Source of the DNA: an uncultured Peptococcaceae bacterium | Lineage (GTDB): Bacteria > Bacillota > Dehalobacteriia > UBA4068 | Length of the DNA: 32,536 bases | Assembly: GCA_949289995.1 (NCBI GenBank) | Contig: CASEQE010000007.1 | Location: 1 to 32,536, forward strand | Reading direction: 5' to 3' | Part shown: one piece after another, positions 15,437-22,141 of the stretch | How positions within the stretch are numbered: the stretch's first letter is position 1 | How the letters are laid out: each line of letters opens with the position of its first letter | The notes under the pieces: model-generated | Database searches by the model: none | Told to the model about the DNA's origin: nothing | The model's input: only the letters and a program-made list of their open reading frames with translations | Made by a program: the position numbers and the translations under genes

Positions 15437-16480
15437 TTAATTTCGATAATCTCCTCGATCAATTCGCAGCCGGTAACCAATTTGCTCCACTTGTCTGCGC
15501 AATATATTAGCGCTTTCCTGAGCATCAGAATGTATACCCAATTTGTGATTGTATAACTCATATTTATTGCGAATATTCAATGGGGAGATATTAGGCATAA
15601 TTACATTTGCCCCTGCCAATATACCCAAAATACGCCCGTCTTGCTGAGCCGTACCCAATGCGGTGGTAGCAGGTAGCAGCACAGGCGGCAACATAATCCG
15701 CGTCAGGCTAAGCATCAACAACGTCTTTGTAACGCTTCCAGGGGGCATATTGCGAAATGGTGTGTCTCGATGAGGCAAATATGGCCCAATTCCCACCATA
15801 TGAGGCTTAAAATCAGCCATAAACAATAAATCTTCCGCCAAATTCTCCGCCGTTTGATATGGAGAACCTACCATGCAACCACAACCGGTTTGAAAACCAA
15901 TATCCCGTAAATCCCGCAAACAGCGTATGCGGTTAGCCAGAGATAAATCCGGAGGATGTAGCCTGGCATAATGCTGGGGATTTGCCGTTTCATGACGCAA
16001 TAAATAACGATCCGCACCAGCAGCAAAGTATTTTTCATAAGTAGAACGTTGTTTTTCGCCCAAGGATAAAGTAATCGCACAATCCGCAAACGAACTTTTA
16101 ATGGTACGAATAATATCCACCATTTTATCGTCTGTGAAATATTCATCTTCACCGCTTTGCAAAACAAAAGTACGAAAACCCAAATGATAACCAATATGGC
16201 AACAATCCAATATTTGCTCTTTTGTTAAACGAAAACGTTCCAATTGCCCATTTCCCCGGCGAATACCGCAATAATAACAATTATTTTTGCAGTAGTTGGA
16301 AAATTCAATGATACCGCGAGTAAAAATATCCATTCCAAAACGAGAGCGACTAATATCCGCTGCTAAATCTGCGGCATATTGTCTGTCTTTTTCATCAGCT
16401 GTCTCAATTAATCGGGTCAAATCGGCCAATGGTAAGGTTTTTTGTTGATTCAACAAATCAATTAAAGCTATATTATCCAT
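15437..16480 (-). CDS. hydE: [FeFe]-hydrogenase maturase HydE, radical SAM enzyme
   Basis: A 347-residue radical SAM enzyme matching HydE, which with HydG and HydF builds the H-cluster 2Fe subcluster. The SAM-cluster motif is CKNNCYYCGIRR (CxxxCxxC); further HydE signatures are FVLQSGEDEYF, LRHETANPQHYARLHP, QTGCGCMVGSPYQT and GIGPYLPHRDTPF. The optional C-terminal Cys triad seen in Thermotoga HydE is absent. The frame opens at TTG 16495, overlapping the hydF stop, but the ATG at 16480 has GAGGG five bases upstream and is chosen. Related PylB/BioB enzymes are less likely given the neighbouring HydF. No hydG lies in the window. Confidence 0.9.
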   Translation of the reverse strand: MDNIALIDLLNQQKTLPLADLTRLIETADEKDRQYAADLAADISRSRFGMDIFTRGIIEFSNYCKNNCYYCGIRRGNGQLERFRLTKEQILDCCHIGYHLGFRTFVLQSGEDEYFTDDKMVDIIRTIKSSFADCAITLSLGEKQRSTYEKYFAAGADRYLLRHETANPQHYARLHPPDLSLANRIRCLRDLRDIGFQTGCGCMVGSPYQTAENLAEDLLFMADFKPHMVGIGPYLPHRDTPFRNMPPGSVTKTLLMLSLTRIMLPPVLLPATTALGTAQQDGRILGILAGANVIMPNISPLNIRNKYELYNHKLGIHSDAQESANILRRQVEQIGYRLRIDRGDYRN

Positions 16481-16491
16481 AATTTCCCTCG

Positions 16492-17706
16492 TCAATAATC
16501 GATTTTATCTAAAATACCATTTAATTTTGCCAATAAAAGACCATAGTTAGTAATTGGCGTCCCGGCCTCCACCGCAGCCGCCACACGGTGCATCATATAT
16601 TTACGGTTAAACATACAAGCGCCGCAATGCACGATTAAATCATATTTACTTAAATCATTTGGGAAATCTGTACCGCTTACCATGTCAATTTGTAATGTCT
16701 GCCCCAAACGCTGCCGCAACAAGCGGGGAATTTTTTCCCTGCCAATATCCTCGCTCAAAGGCGCATGGGTACAAGCCTCGGCAATTAAAATATGAGAATG
16801 TTCCGTTAAATGATCCAATGCCTCCGCTCCCTGTACCAAAGTGGTAATATCACCTTTTACTGCCGCCAGTAGCACGGAAAAAGATGTTAAACGACTTTCT
16901 GCCGGTTTCAAAGCGTAAACCTGGTGAAATGCCTGCGAATCAGTAATAATTAAAGACGGAGGCTGACGCAATGCCGCCAAAGCCGCCGGCATTTCCTTTA
17001 CTGTTACGGATACTACCACCCCATGATGATCCAACAAATCACGAATGGTCTGCACTTGTGGTAAAATCAGACGTCCTTCCGGCGCCTGGATATCTTGGGG
17101 CATTACCAACAGCACTACATCTTCCGGCTGAATCAGATGTCCAGCCAGACTATTTTTTTCCCGGCCTTCCGGCAGCAAACGCAGCAATTGTACACGCAAA
17201 AATTCCTGTATTCCCGGCTGGTTTACGCTAACTGCCACAGGCTGTACATTACATTTTGCCTGAATGGCGGTAGCCAAATCAGTGATGTTCTGCCCTATAT
17301 CGCTTTTGCTGATCAAAGACAAAACAGGCGTATTGCGCTTTTTAAAATCCTCTATCCACTGACGCTCCATAGCAAAATCATCTTCCAAAGATAAATCTGC
17401 TGCAAAAAGAACAATGGCAATATCGGTGGAGGCTGCCGCTTCGACGGTTTTTTCCACTCGTAATTTACCCAATTCTCCTTCGTCATCGAATCCGGCCGTA
17501 TCTATCAATACACAGGGGCCCAGACCATGAATCTCCATAGATTTATACACAGGATCGGTGGTGGTACCGGCAATATCCGCAACCACAGCCACCTGATGTC
17601 CGGCAAGTGCATTAATCAGAGAAGATTTGCCGGCATTTCGCCGTCCATAAACGGCAATATGCAATCTGCCGGAACGGGGTGTTTGATTTAAATTATCCGT
17701 TGCCAT
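16492..17706 (-). CDS. hydF: [FeFe]-hydrogenase maturase HydF, GTPase and cluster scaffold
   Basis: A 404-residue GTPase/scaffold. HydF carries the 2Fe precursor during H-cluster assembly and delivers it to apo-hydrogenase. The N-terminal GTPase has P-loop GRRNAGKSS (residues 21-29), a DIAGTTTDP switch, DTAGFDD and SKSD in place of NKxD. The C-terminal cluster domain shows Cys312-x-His314 and, about 45 residues on, His360-Cys361-x-x-Cys364, the HydF CxH...HCxxC pattern, so it should bind [4Fe-4S]. The frame opens at 17727, but GAGGAGG lies seven bases before the ATG at 17706. It is followed closely by hydE. Confidence 0.95.
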   Translation of the reverse strand: MATDNLNQTPRSGRLHIAVYGRRNAGKSSLINALAGHQVAVVADIAGTTTDPVYKSMEIHGLGPCVLIDTAGFDDEGELGKLRVEKTVEAAASTDIAIVLFAADLSLEDDFAMERQWIEDFKKRNTPVLSLISKSDIGQNITDLATAIQAKCNVQPVAVSVNQPGIQEFLRVQLLRLLPEGREKNSLAGHLIQPEDVVLLVMPQDIQAPEGRLILPQVQTIRDLLDHHGVVVSVTVKEMPAALAALRQPPSLIITDSQAFHQVYALKPAESRLTSFSVLLAAVKGDITTLVQGAEALDHLTEHSHILIAEACTHAPLSEDIGREKIPRLLRQRLGQTLQIDMVSGTDFPNDLSKYDLIVHCGACMFNRKYMMHRVAAAVEAGTPITNYGLLLAKLNGILDKIDY

Positions 17707-17747
17707 TCTGATGCCTCCTCGCTTCATCTTTTACAGCTAGCTACCTT

Positions 17748-18881
17748 TTAAATTCTTGAATAGGTGGTTTTAATATTGACGCCATGAATTCGGCCCAGTT
17801 TACCGGATAATGCTGCGGTAATTTCTTCCGGCGCATCGATAACTACGCAAATGATTGAAACATCTTTCTTTTCATAGGGCATACCCATACGTCCAATGAT
17901 ATATTTTGCATATTCGTGTAGCAATTCATTAATTTTCTCCGCAGCATTTCTGTCTTCCACAATTGCGCCAACAATAGCCACCCGGGTTTCCCGAGAACGC
18001 TCTTCTGCATTTTCCTGTGTCATATGATCTTCCCCTTTCTGATTGGCTCCATTCGCATCTGCCAGAGATTCAGACTCTAAATCCAATTTCAAAACAGATA
18101 CAGGCAAAATATCTCGATAAATTCGATGTTTGGTTTCAATTTCACCAATCACAGCCTCCACACCAAAAGCATTTTTAATATTATCCTCATTAATAATTTC
18201 CGTAGTGGGGCCAAAACGATAATGCCCCTGGCGATCCAAAAGCAAAGCCTTGTCCGCTCGTTGCATGGCATGCGCCGGATAATGGGTATTGAAAACGCAA
18301 GCAATCCCCTGTTCTACCAATTCGCTCATGGCGTCCAAAACCACCAGCTGATTCTTAAAATCAAGATTGGATTCCGGCTCATCCAAAATTAATACTTCCG
18401 GTTGTGCCGCCAAAGCTCGAGCAATCAGTGCCATTTGCAATTCGCCGCCGCTAATCTGCCGACAATTGCGTCCAGCTAAATGCTGAATATGCAAGCGGCG
18501 CAAACAATCCATGGCAATTTCCCGATCTTGGGCAGAAGGTTGGCGCAACAAAGAAAAATGACTGCTACGCCCCAATAATACCAATTCCTCCACTTTAAAC
18601 ATGCCCAAAGGGTTTTTGGCTTGCGGCACATATGCAATACGACGCCATAATAAGTTATATGGAATATGACGAATATTTTCACCATCCAATAAGGTAGCGC
18701 CGCTTCGCCATGGCAATAATCCCATCATACAACGAAGCAAAGTGGTTTTTCCCGCCCCGTTAGGACCCAAGACTGCGATTAATTCTCCTTTACTAAAAGA
18801 AAAGTTTATATTCTGCAACAAAAAATTATCCTGACGCTTTTTATCATAATCAAAGCATCCGTTTTCTACCGTAAAAATCAT
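17748..18881 (-). CDS. ABC transporter ATPase fused to a TM1266-like (iron-only hydrogenase system regulator) domain
   Basis: A 377-residue fusion. Residues 1-255 are a FepC/BtuD-type ATPase: Walker A GPNGAGKTT (39-47), Q-loop YVPQ, signature QISGGELQM, Walker B LILDEP and switch FNTHYP. After a charged linker, residues about 300-377 (TRVAIVGAIVEDRNAAEKIN through NIKTTYSRI) match the small ACT-like TM1266 family that accompanies HydE/F/G genes. The ATPase should power the adjoining permease. The ATG at 18881 overlaps the permease stop as ATGA. A second in-frame ATG with its own AAGGGG ribosome site at residue 287 could also yield a free 91-residue TM1266 protein. Confidence 0.9.
   Translation of the reverse strand: MIFTVENGCFDYDKKRQDNFLLQNINFSFSKGELIAVLGPNGAGKTTLLRCMMGLLPWRSGATLLDGENIRHIPYNLLWRRIAYVPQAKNPLGMFKVEELVLLGRSSHFSLLRQPSAQDREIAMDCLRRLHIQHLAGRNCRQISGGELQMALIARALAAQPEVLILDEPESNLDFKNQLVVLDAMSELVEQGIACVFNTHYPAHAMQRADKALLLDRQGHYRFGPTTEIINEDNIKNAFGVEAVIGEIETKHRIYRDILPVSVLKLDLESESLADANGANQKGEDHMTQENAEERSRETRVAIVGAIVEDRNAAEKINELLHEYAKYIIGRMGMPYEKKDVSIICVVIDAPEEITAALSGKLGRIHGVNIKTTYSRI
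18021..18040 (-). promoter_or_regulatory. Internal ribosome site and ATG for a separate TM1266-like product
   Basis: Inside the ATPase fusion gene, AAAGGGG lies eight bases before an in-frame ATG (18021-18023), giving a 91-residue protein close in length to free TM1266 (about 80). It may be a relic of two genes that lost the stop codon between them, or a working internal start. Confidence 0.5.
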
Positions 18882-19915
18882 AAGCTCCATCCCCCCGTTC
18901 GCCGCAGCAAGAAAATAAACACCGGCGCACCAATTATTGCGGTTAAAATAGAAACGGGTATTTCAGCGGCGCTGACGGTACGTGCCAATGTATCCACGAT
19001 TAACATCAACATTGCGCCTACGCTTAAACAAGCAGGAACCAACTTTTGATTATTACCGCCAAACATCATACGACACATATGAGGCACCAATAACCCCACC
19101 CATCCCACCTGGCCGCACATAGAAATGCAAGACGCTGTAATCATCGTTGCCGATACCACAGTAGCCAAACGCAAACGGGATATATTGACGCCCGCGGAAC
19201 GGGCTTCGTCTTCCGGTAGTGGCAAAAGATTTAAACGCCAACGCAGCAGAAGCAACACAACCAGACCAATAACAATTAACGGAGCTCCTAACAACAACAT
19301 ACCGTAATTGGCAGAACTTAAGCTACCCATTAACCAATAGACGATAGAAGGCAATTGAGACTCGGCATCTGCTACATATTTTACCAAAGATACCAGAGCA
19401 GTAAACAGCGATCCAATAATCAACCCAGCCAAGACCACAGTGGTAATCGATCCTCGGTTGCGATTGGCGCTAACGCTATAAGTTAAACCCACCGCCAAAA
19501 CGCCGCCAATTAGTGCCATCAATTGTACCCATATTAAATTCAGACCAAACAATAATGCCAAAACAGCACCAAAACTGGCTCCAGAAGCTACACCCAAGGT
19601 ATCCGGCGTTGCCAAAGGATTTGCAAATAGATTTTGAAAGGCCAAACCGGACACGGCCAATCCGGCTCCTACTAACATCGCCAGCAAAATACGGGGCAAA
19701 CGGATGTTCCATAATACGGTTTGCGTTTGCGCATCAATATTAGTTACATCCGATATTGGCTCAAACAACACCTGAAACACTGTGCTAAATGACAAAGGAA
19801 AACGCCCTACAGCCAAAGCTATAAAAGCCAAGGCGATTGGCGCCACTATTAACGAACAAACAATCGCACACTTTTTATAGGAAAATGTTTTGTTTTGTCT
19901 TTCCATCGCTTTCAC
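18878..19915 (-). CDS. FecCD/BtuC-family ABC permease
   Basis: A 345-residue permease with about ten predicted helices, of the family that imports iron-siderophore, haem, corrinoid and some oxyanion substrates. Family signatures are NIRLPRILLAMLVGAGLAVSG near residue 70, QNLFANPLATPDTLGVASGA, and WVGLLVPHMCRMMFG near the C-terminal third, the loop that contacts the ATPase. The frame opens at GTG 19921; GTG 19915 has AGGG seven bases upstream and is preferred, with ATG 19906 as a third choice. It is the first gene of the operon and starts just after an intrinsic terminator, so its expression probably depends on antitermination. Confidence 0.92.
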   Translation of the reverse strand: MKAMERQNKTFSYKKCAIVCSLIVAPIALAFIALAVGRFPLSFSTVFQVLFEPISDVTNIDAQTQTVLWNIRLPRILLAMLVGAGLAVSGLAFQNLFANPLATPDTLGVASGASFGAVLALLFGLNLIWVQLMALIGGVLAVGLTYSVSANRNRGSITTVVLAGLIIGSLFTALVSLVKYVADAESQLPSIVYWLMGSLSSANYGMLLLGAPLIVIGLVVLLLLRWRLNLLPLPEDEARSAGVNISRLRLATVVSATMITASCISMCGQVGWVGLLVPHMCRMMFGGNNQKLVPACLSVGAMLMLIVDTLARTVSAAEIPVSILTAIIGAPVFIFLLRRTGGWSL

Positions 19916-19930
19916 CAACACGCCCTTTCC

Positions 19931-19961
19931 AAATAAAAAACCTCCGTTTAACCACGGAGGT
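19931..19961 (-). terminator. Intrinsic terminator in the operon leader (attenuator)
   Basis: On the minus strand ACCTCCGT pairs with ACGGAGGT around GGTTAA and runs into TTTTTTATTT, directly followed by the ribosome site of the permease gene. As it precedes the whole operon, it must be conditionally read through. Its 5' arm ACCTCCG is also complementary to CGGAGGT at 20024-20030. Confidence 0.85.
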
Positions 19962-20001
19962 GAGCAGCATTATATCCAATCGATAAGAAACTGGATGCAA
20001 C

Positions 20002-20042
20002 ATCGCTTCCCTCCCGTCGGCATACCTCCGAGTCGGAACGAT
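20002..20042 (-). promoter_or_regulatory. Structured leader element with antiterminator segment
   Basis: In the RNA, AUCGUUCC pairs with GGGAAGCGAU (one bulge), enclosing a small UCGG/CCGA hairpin whose loop holds AGGUAUG. CGGAGGU inside it (20024-20030) can alternatively pair with the 5' arm of the downstream terminator. The core GTATGCCGACGG is shared with 10921-10969. Further upstream in the leader are two more small hairpins (CAAGTT..AGCTTG and GCGG..CCGC). A ligand- or protein-sensing leader is inferred; no known riboswitch consensus was recognised. Confidence 0.55.
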
Positions 20043-20124
20043 TATCTATAACGTATCGAATATGTAGGCATAACCCAAACTGCGGGACAAAGTAAAACCG
20101 CAAGCTCAGGAACTTGACGAAATC

Positions 20125-20153
20125 AGCATAGCACAAAACAATATAAAAAGCAA
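20125..20153 (-). promoter_or_regulatory. Promoter of the nitrogenase-like/HydEF operon
   Basis: On the minus strand TTGCTT, a 17-base spacer and TATGCT preceded by TGC (extended -10). Transcription should begin near 20118, giving a leader of about 200 nt before the permease gene. Confidence 0.65.
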
Positions 20154-20205
20154 TAGTTATTAGTAGATATTCTTATTTATTTTAAGGATTTGTTGCGCCA
20201 GTCGA

Positions 20206-20700
20206 TCAAAAAATTTCCATTCCGTCTTGATCCAAAAATTGGTAGGAAGAAAGCGCTGCAGGAAAATAATAGACAAACGGCAATTCTTCCACTTCTACTA
20301 TATGTTCTTCTTTTTCTGTCTGGATCACTATTTGCGCACAATCTTCATTGTTCACCAAAAAACAATATCCCGATTGCCACTTAAGCGCAGCAATATCTTG
20401 TCCGCTATCCATCGCTTTATACATGTGAAGAAATGTATATTGATCCGGCGCTACCACTTCAAATTCTATAGGTATATAGCTATGCGCTTGATATTCGTTA
20501 CCGGTAACAAACCACAGCAGACTCCTTTCACCTGCATCAATCCAGCCGGCAATAGCGATTTCTATCGAATCGGCCTCGGCAATCGGTACATGTTCGCGTG
20601 CAATAGCAATCAACTCTTCCGAGGTAGAAGCAGTAGCGGCACAACCGCCAATGCACAAAAGCAATATACCGCTAAGCAATAGCGCTACAAATCTCCCCAT
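20206..20700 (-). CDS. Predicted small lipoprotein of unknown function
   Basis: A 164-residue secreted lipoprotein. The N-terminus has a short basic start, a hydrophobic segment and the lipobox LCIGGC, placing the lipidated Cys at residue 20. The mature part is acidic and mixed alpha/beta in appearance, with aromatic stretches such as SLLWFVTGNEYQAHSYIP and ELPFVYYFPAAL. No family was recognised. AGGAGG lies seven bases before the ATG and a strong promoter lies at 20761-20790. It is on the same strand directly before the leader of the nitrogenase-like operon, but that operon has its own promoter, so a functional link is only possible. Confidence 0.75.
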   Translation of the reverse strand: MGRFVALLLSGILLLCIGGCAATASTSEELIAIAREHVPIAEADSIEIAIAGWIDAGERSLLWFVTGNEYQAHSYIPIEFEVVAPDQYTFLHMYKAMDSGQDIAALKWQSGYCFLVNNEDCAQIVIQTEKEEHIVEVEELPFVYYFPAALSSYQFLDQDGMEIF

Positions 20701-20760
20701 TGCATAACCTCCTTTTCTGCATATAACTTGCTTCTGGCAATAAACTTACTCTTTGTGTGC

Positions 20761-20790
20761 ATTATAGCATATATTTCTTCTTAATGTAAA
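20761..20790 (-). promoter_or_regulatory. Promoter for the lipoprotein gene
   Basis: On the minus strand TTTACA, an 18-base spacer and a perfect TATAAT, about 60 bases before the ATG. The rest of the 20701-21030 gap holds the hairpin at 20911-20942 and no convincing gene. Confidence 0.65.
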
Positions 20791-20910
20791 GGCAAGTGAC
20801 AATCATATAACAGATCTCTGGATCATTGCAACAAAAGCAAAAACCAGATTCACGATGTTCTTTTTCCATCCCCATGCCGGTAGCGCCAAAAAAACGCATA
20901 CAAATTATAA

Positions 20911-20942
20911 AGGCTCTGAACGATTGAATCCGCTCAAAGCCT
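20911..20942 (-). terminator. Probable terminator after the DtxR-type regulator
   Basis: On the minus strand AGGCTTTGA pairs with TCAGAGCCT (nine pairs, one G-U) around a 14-base loop, followed by TTTATAATTTG. It lies about 90 bases past the regulator's stop. The interrupted U-tract makes it weaker than the other terminators here. Confidence 0.5.
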
Positions 20943-21030
20943 AATGGATTTAATGGTTTGCTTTTGTAATACAACAAATAATTTTCCTACGGTATATACA
21001 TTCAAAGAAAACTTTGAAATACAGTCTATA

Positions 21031-21408
21031 TCATGTGTCCTGTTTTTGTTTGATATAGTTACAAATCGCATGAAATGTCATTTCGCTTAAATCATGTTCT
21101 ATTTTACATGCATCGGCAATCGCTGTTTTTTCCTCAACACCAATACTGATCAACCAAGCAGTTAACACTTTATGTCTTTGATAGATACGTTTTGCAATAT
21201 CCATTCCCGTATCCGTTAACGTAATCAAACCATCCTTATCCATTGTAATATAATTATTTTCCCGCAAACGTTTGGTGGCATAGCTGACGCTGGGTTTGGT
21301 AACATTTAATACTTCCGCCACATCTATTGAACGAATATATCCATATTTTTCTTTCATCATCAACATGGCCTCTAGATAATCCTCGGCAGATTTTTGTATT
21401 TTCATCAT
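21031..21408 (-). CDS. DtxR/MntR family metal-dependent repressor
   Basis: A 125-residue regulator with the DtxR layout: winged HTH at the N-terminus (SAEDYLEAMLMMKEKYGYIRS, then SIDVAEVLNVTKPSVSYATKRL as the recognition region), followed by the metal-binding dimerisation domain with KRIYQRHKVLTAWLISIGV and the CKIEHDLSEMTFHAI helix carrying Cys, Glu and His ligands. It lacks the SH3-like third domain, as in MntR. The ORF opens at 21441, but the ATG at 21408 gives the family N-terminus and has a weak AAGGCAGG site. It is divergent from feoA-feoA-feoB and probably represses it when iron or manganese is plentiful. Confidence 0.92.
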   Translation of the reverse strand: MMKIQKSAEDYLEAMLMMKEKYGYIRSIDVAEVLNVTKPSVSYATKRLRENNYITMDKDGLITLTDTGMDIAKRIYQRHKVLTAWLISIGVEEKTAIADACKIEHDLSEMTFHAICNYIKQKQDT

Positions 21409-21455
21409 CTTTTTCGCCTGCCTTCCATAAATTGCATCCAATTTATTATTAGGTT

Positions 21456-21484
21456 AACATAGCCCAACCGAACATGCAAGCCAA
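21456..21484 (-). promoter_or_regulatory. Promoter for the DtxR-type regulator
   Basis: On the minus strand TTGGCT, a 17-base spacer and TATGTT, running into TTAACCTAAT. That contains a half-site like those before the feo genes, so autoregulation is possible. Confidence 0.5.
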
Positions 21485-21503
21485 AAAAAATTGAAAAAAG
21501 CTC

Positions 21504-21532
21504 TTGACAAATGAAGTTAGAGGCATTAAACT
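21504..21532 (+). promoter_or_regulatory. Promoter of the feo operon
   Basis: TTGACA at 21504-21509, a 17-base spacer and TAAACT at 21527-21532, with the operator at 21540-21557 covering the transcription start. Confidence 0.75.
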
Positions 21533-21539
21533 AATCATC

Positions 21540-21557
21540 AGTTAGATAAACCTAACT
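21540..21557. promoter_or_regulatory. Palindromic operator before feoA, probable DtxR-type site
   Basis: AGTTAG-ATAAAC-CTAACT, a perfect six-base inverted repeat with a six-base centre, just past the -10 box. It resembles DtxR-family boxes (TTAGG...CCTAA) and recurs before feoB. Binding by the divergent DtxR-type protein is inferred. Confidence 0.65.
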
Positions 21558-21626
21558 CAAAAATCTAACAGTCTTAGTCCAGCATATATTCAGTCGTATT
21601 CCTTAGGAAATACAGCGGAGGTTTTC

Positions 21627-21839
21627 ATGATGCCACTTACGCTTGCCAATATAGGCGAAGAAAATATAATACTAAAAGTCGGCGGCAACCAAGAAATAAA
21701 AAAGCATTTAGAAGACATGGGATTTGTCGCCGGCGGCAACATCACGGTCATCTCCACCATTGGCGGCAACCTAATTGTCAACGTTAAGGAATCCAGGGTG
21801 GCGATTAGCCGCGAAATGGCCTGTAAAATCATGGTTTAA
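21627..21839 (+). CDS. feoA: FeoA domain protein (first copy)
   Basis: A 70-residue FeoA protein, a small SH3-like cytosolic partner needed for FeoB ferrous-iron transport. It shows the family pattern MPLTLANIGEE, then HLEDMGFVAGGNITVI, ending VNVKESRVAISREMACKIMV. GGAGG lies five bases before two adjacent ATG codons; the first is used. It is the first gene of the feo operon and is followed after 13 bases by a second FeoA. Tandem feoA genes are usual in anaerobic Firmicutes; the two are diverged from each other and may have different roles. Confidence 0.93.
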   Translation: MMPLTLANIGEENIILKVGGNQEIKKHLEDMGFVAGGNITVISTIGGNLIVNVKESRVAISREMACKIMV

Positions 21840-21852
21840 GGAGGAAGTGTAG

Positions 21853-22074
21853 ATGCAAAGGCTCAAAGAAACAAAAGTCGGCAAAACGGTAAAAGTGGTC
21901 AAATTGCATGGCGAAGGAGCGGTTAAACGAAGAATTATGGATATGGGAATCACCAAAGGCGTGGAAATTTACGTACGCAAAGTTGCGCCCCTGGGCGACC
22001 CTATAGAAATAACCGTTCGAGGTTACGAACTATCCCTGCGAAAAGCCGATGCAGAGATGATTGAAGTAGAATAA
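21853..22074 (+). CDS. feoA: FeoA domain protein (second copy)
   Basis: A 73-residue FeoA protein. The typical LHGEGAVKRRIMDMGITKG and VRKVAPLGDPIEITVRGYELSLRKADAEMI blocks are clearer than in the first copy; the PLGDPIEI turn is the family hallmark. AGGAGG precedes the ATG. Transcription beyond this gene may be reduced by the hairpin/T-run at 22078-22100, so the FeoA copies could be made in excess over FeoB. Confidence 0.95.
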   Translation: MQRLKETKVGKTVKVVKLHGEGAVKRRIMDMGITKGVEIYVRKVAPLGDPIEITVRGYELSLRKADAEMIEVE

Positions 22075-22077
22075 AAA

Positions 22078-22100
22078 GGAGGGCTTTCCTCCATTTTTTT
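22078..22100 (+). terminator. Short terminator or attenuator between feoA and feoB
   Basis: GGAGG-GCTTT-CCTCC followed by ATTTTTTT, only four bases after the second feoA stop. The five-pair stem is short, so partial termination is likely. A separate operator follows before feoB. Confidence 0.6.
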
Positions 22101-22108
22101 AGACCATC

Positions 22109-22126
22109 AGTTAGACGAGACTAATT
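22109..22126. promoter_or_regulatory. Second DtxR-type operator, before feoB
   Basis: AGTTAG-ACGAGA-CTAATT, matching the feoA operator in spacing and in the flanking CATCAGTTAGA. It lies 15 bases before the feoB start, just past the terminator-like hairpin, and suggests a second iron-controlled point inside the operon. Confidence 0.55.
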
Positions 22127-22141
22127 TCAAAGGAGAAAATC

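Noticed and set aside
10998..19915. A nitrogen-fixation (nif) locus
   Set aside because: The D/K-like subunits are short with different cysteine spacing, and nifB, nifE and nifN, needed for the FeMo-cofactor, are absent.
19931..20118. Cobalamin riboswitch before the FecCD permease
   Set aside because: The family of the importer made this attractive, but no B12-box-like sequence or the conserved core could be found in the leader.
20762..20977. A 71-residue minus-strand ORF before the lipoprotein gene
   Set aside because: It contains a hairpin and a promoter, has no ribosome site, and its sequence resembles no known family.
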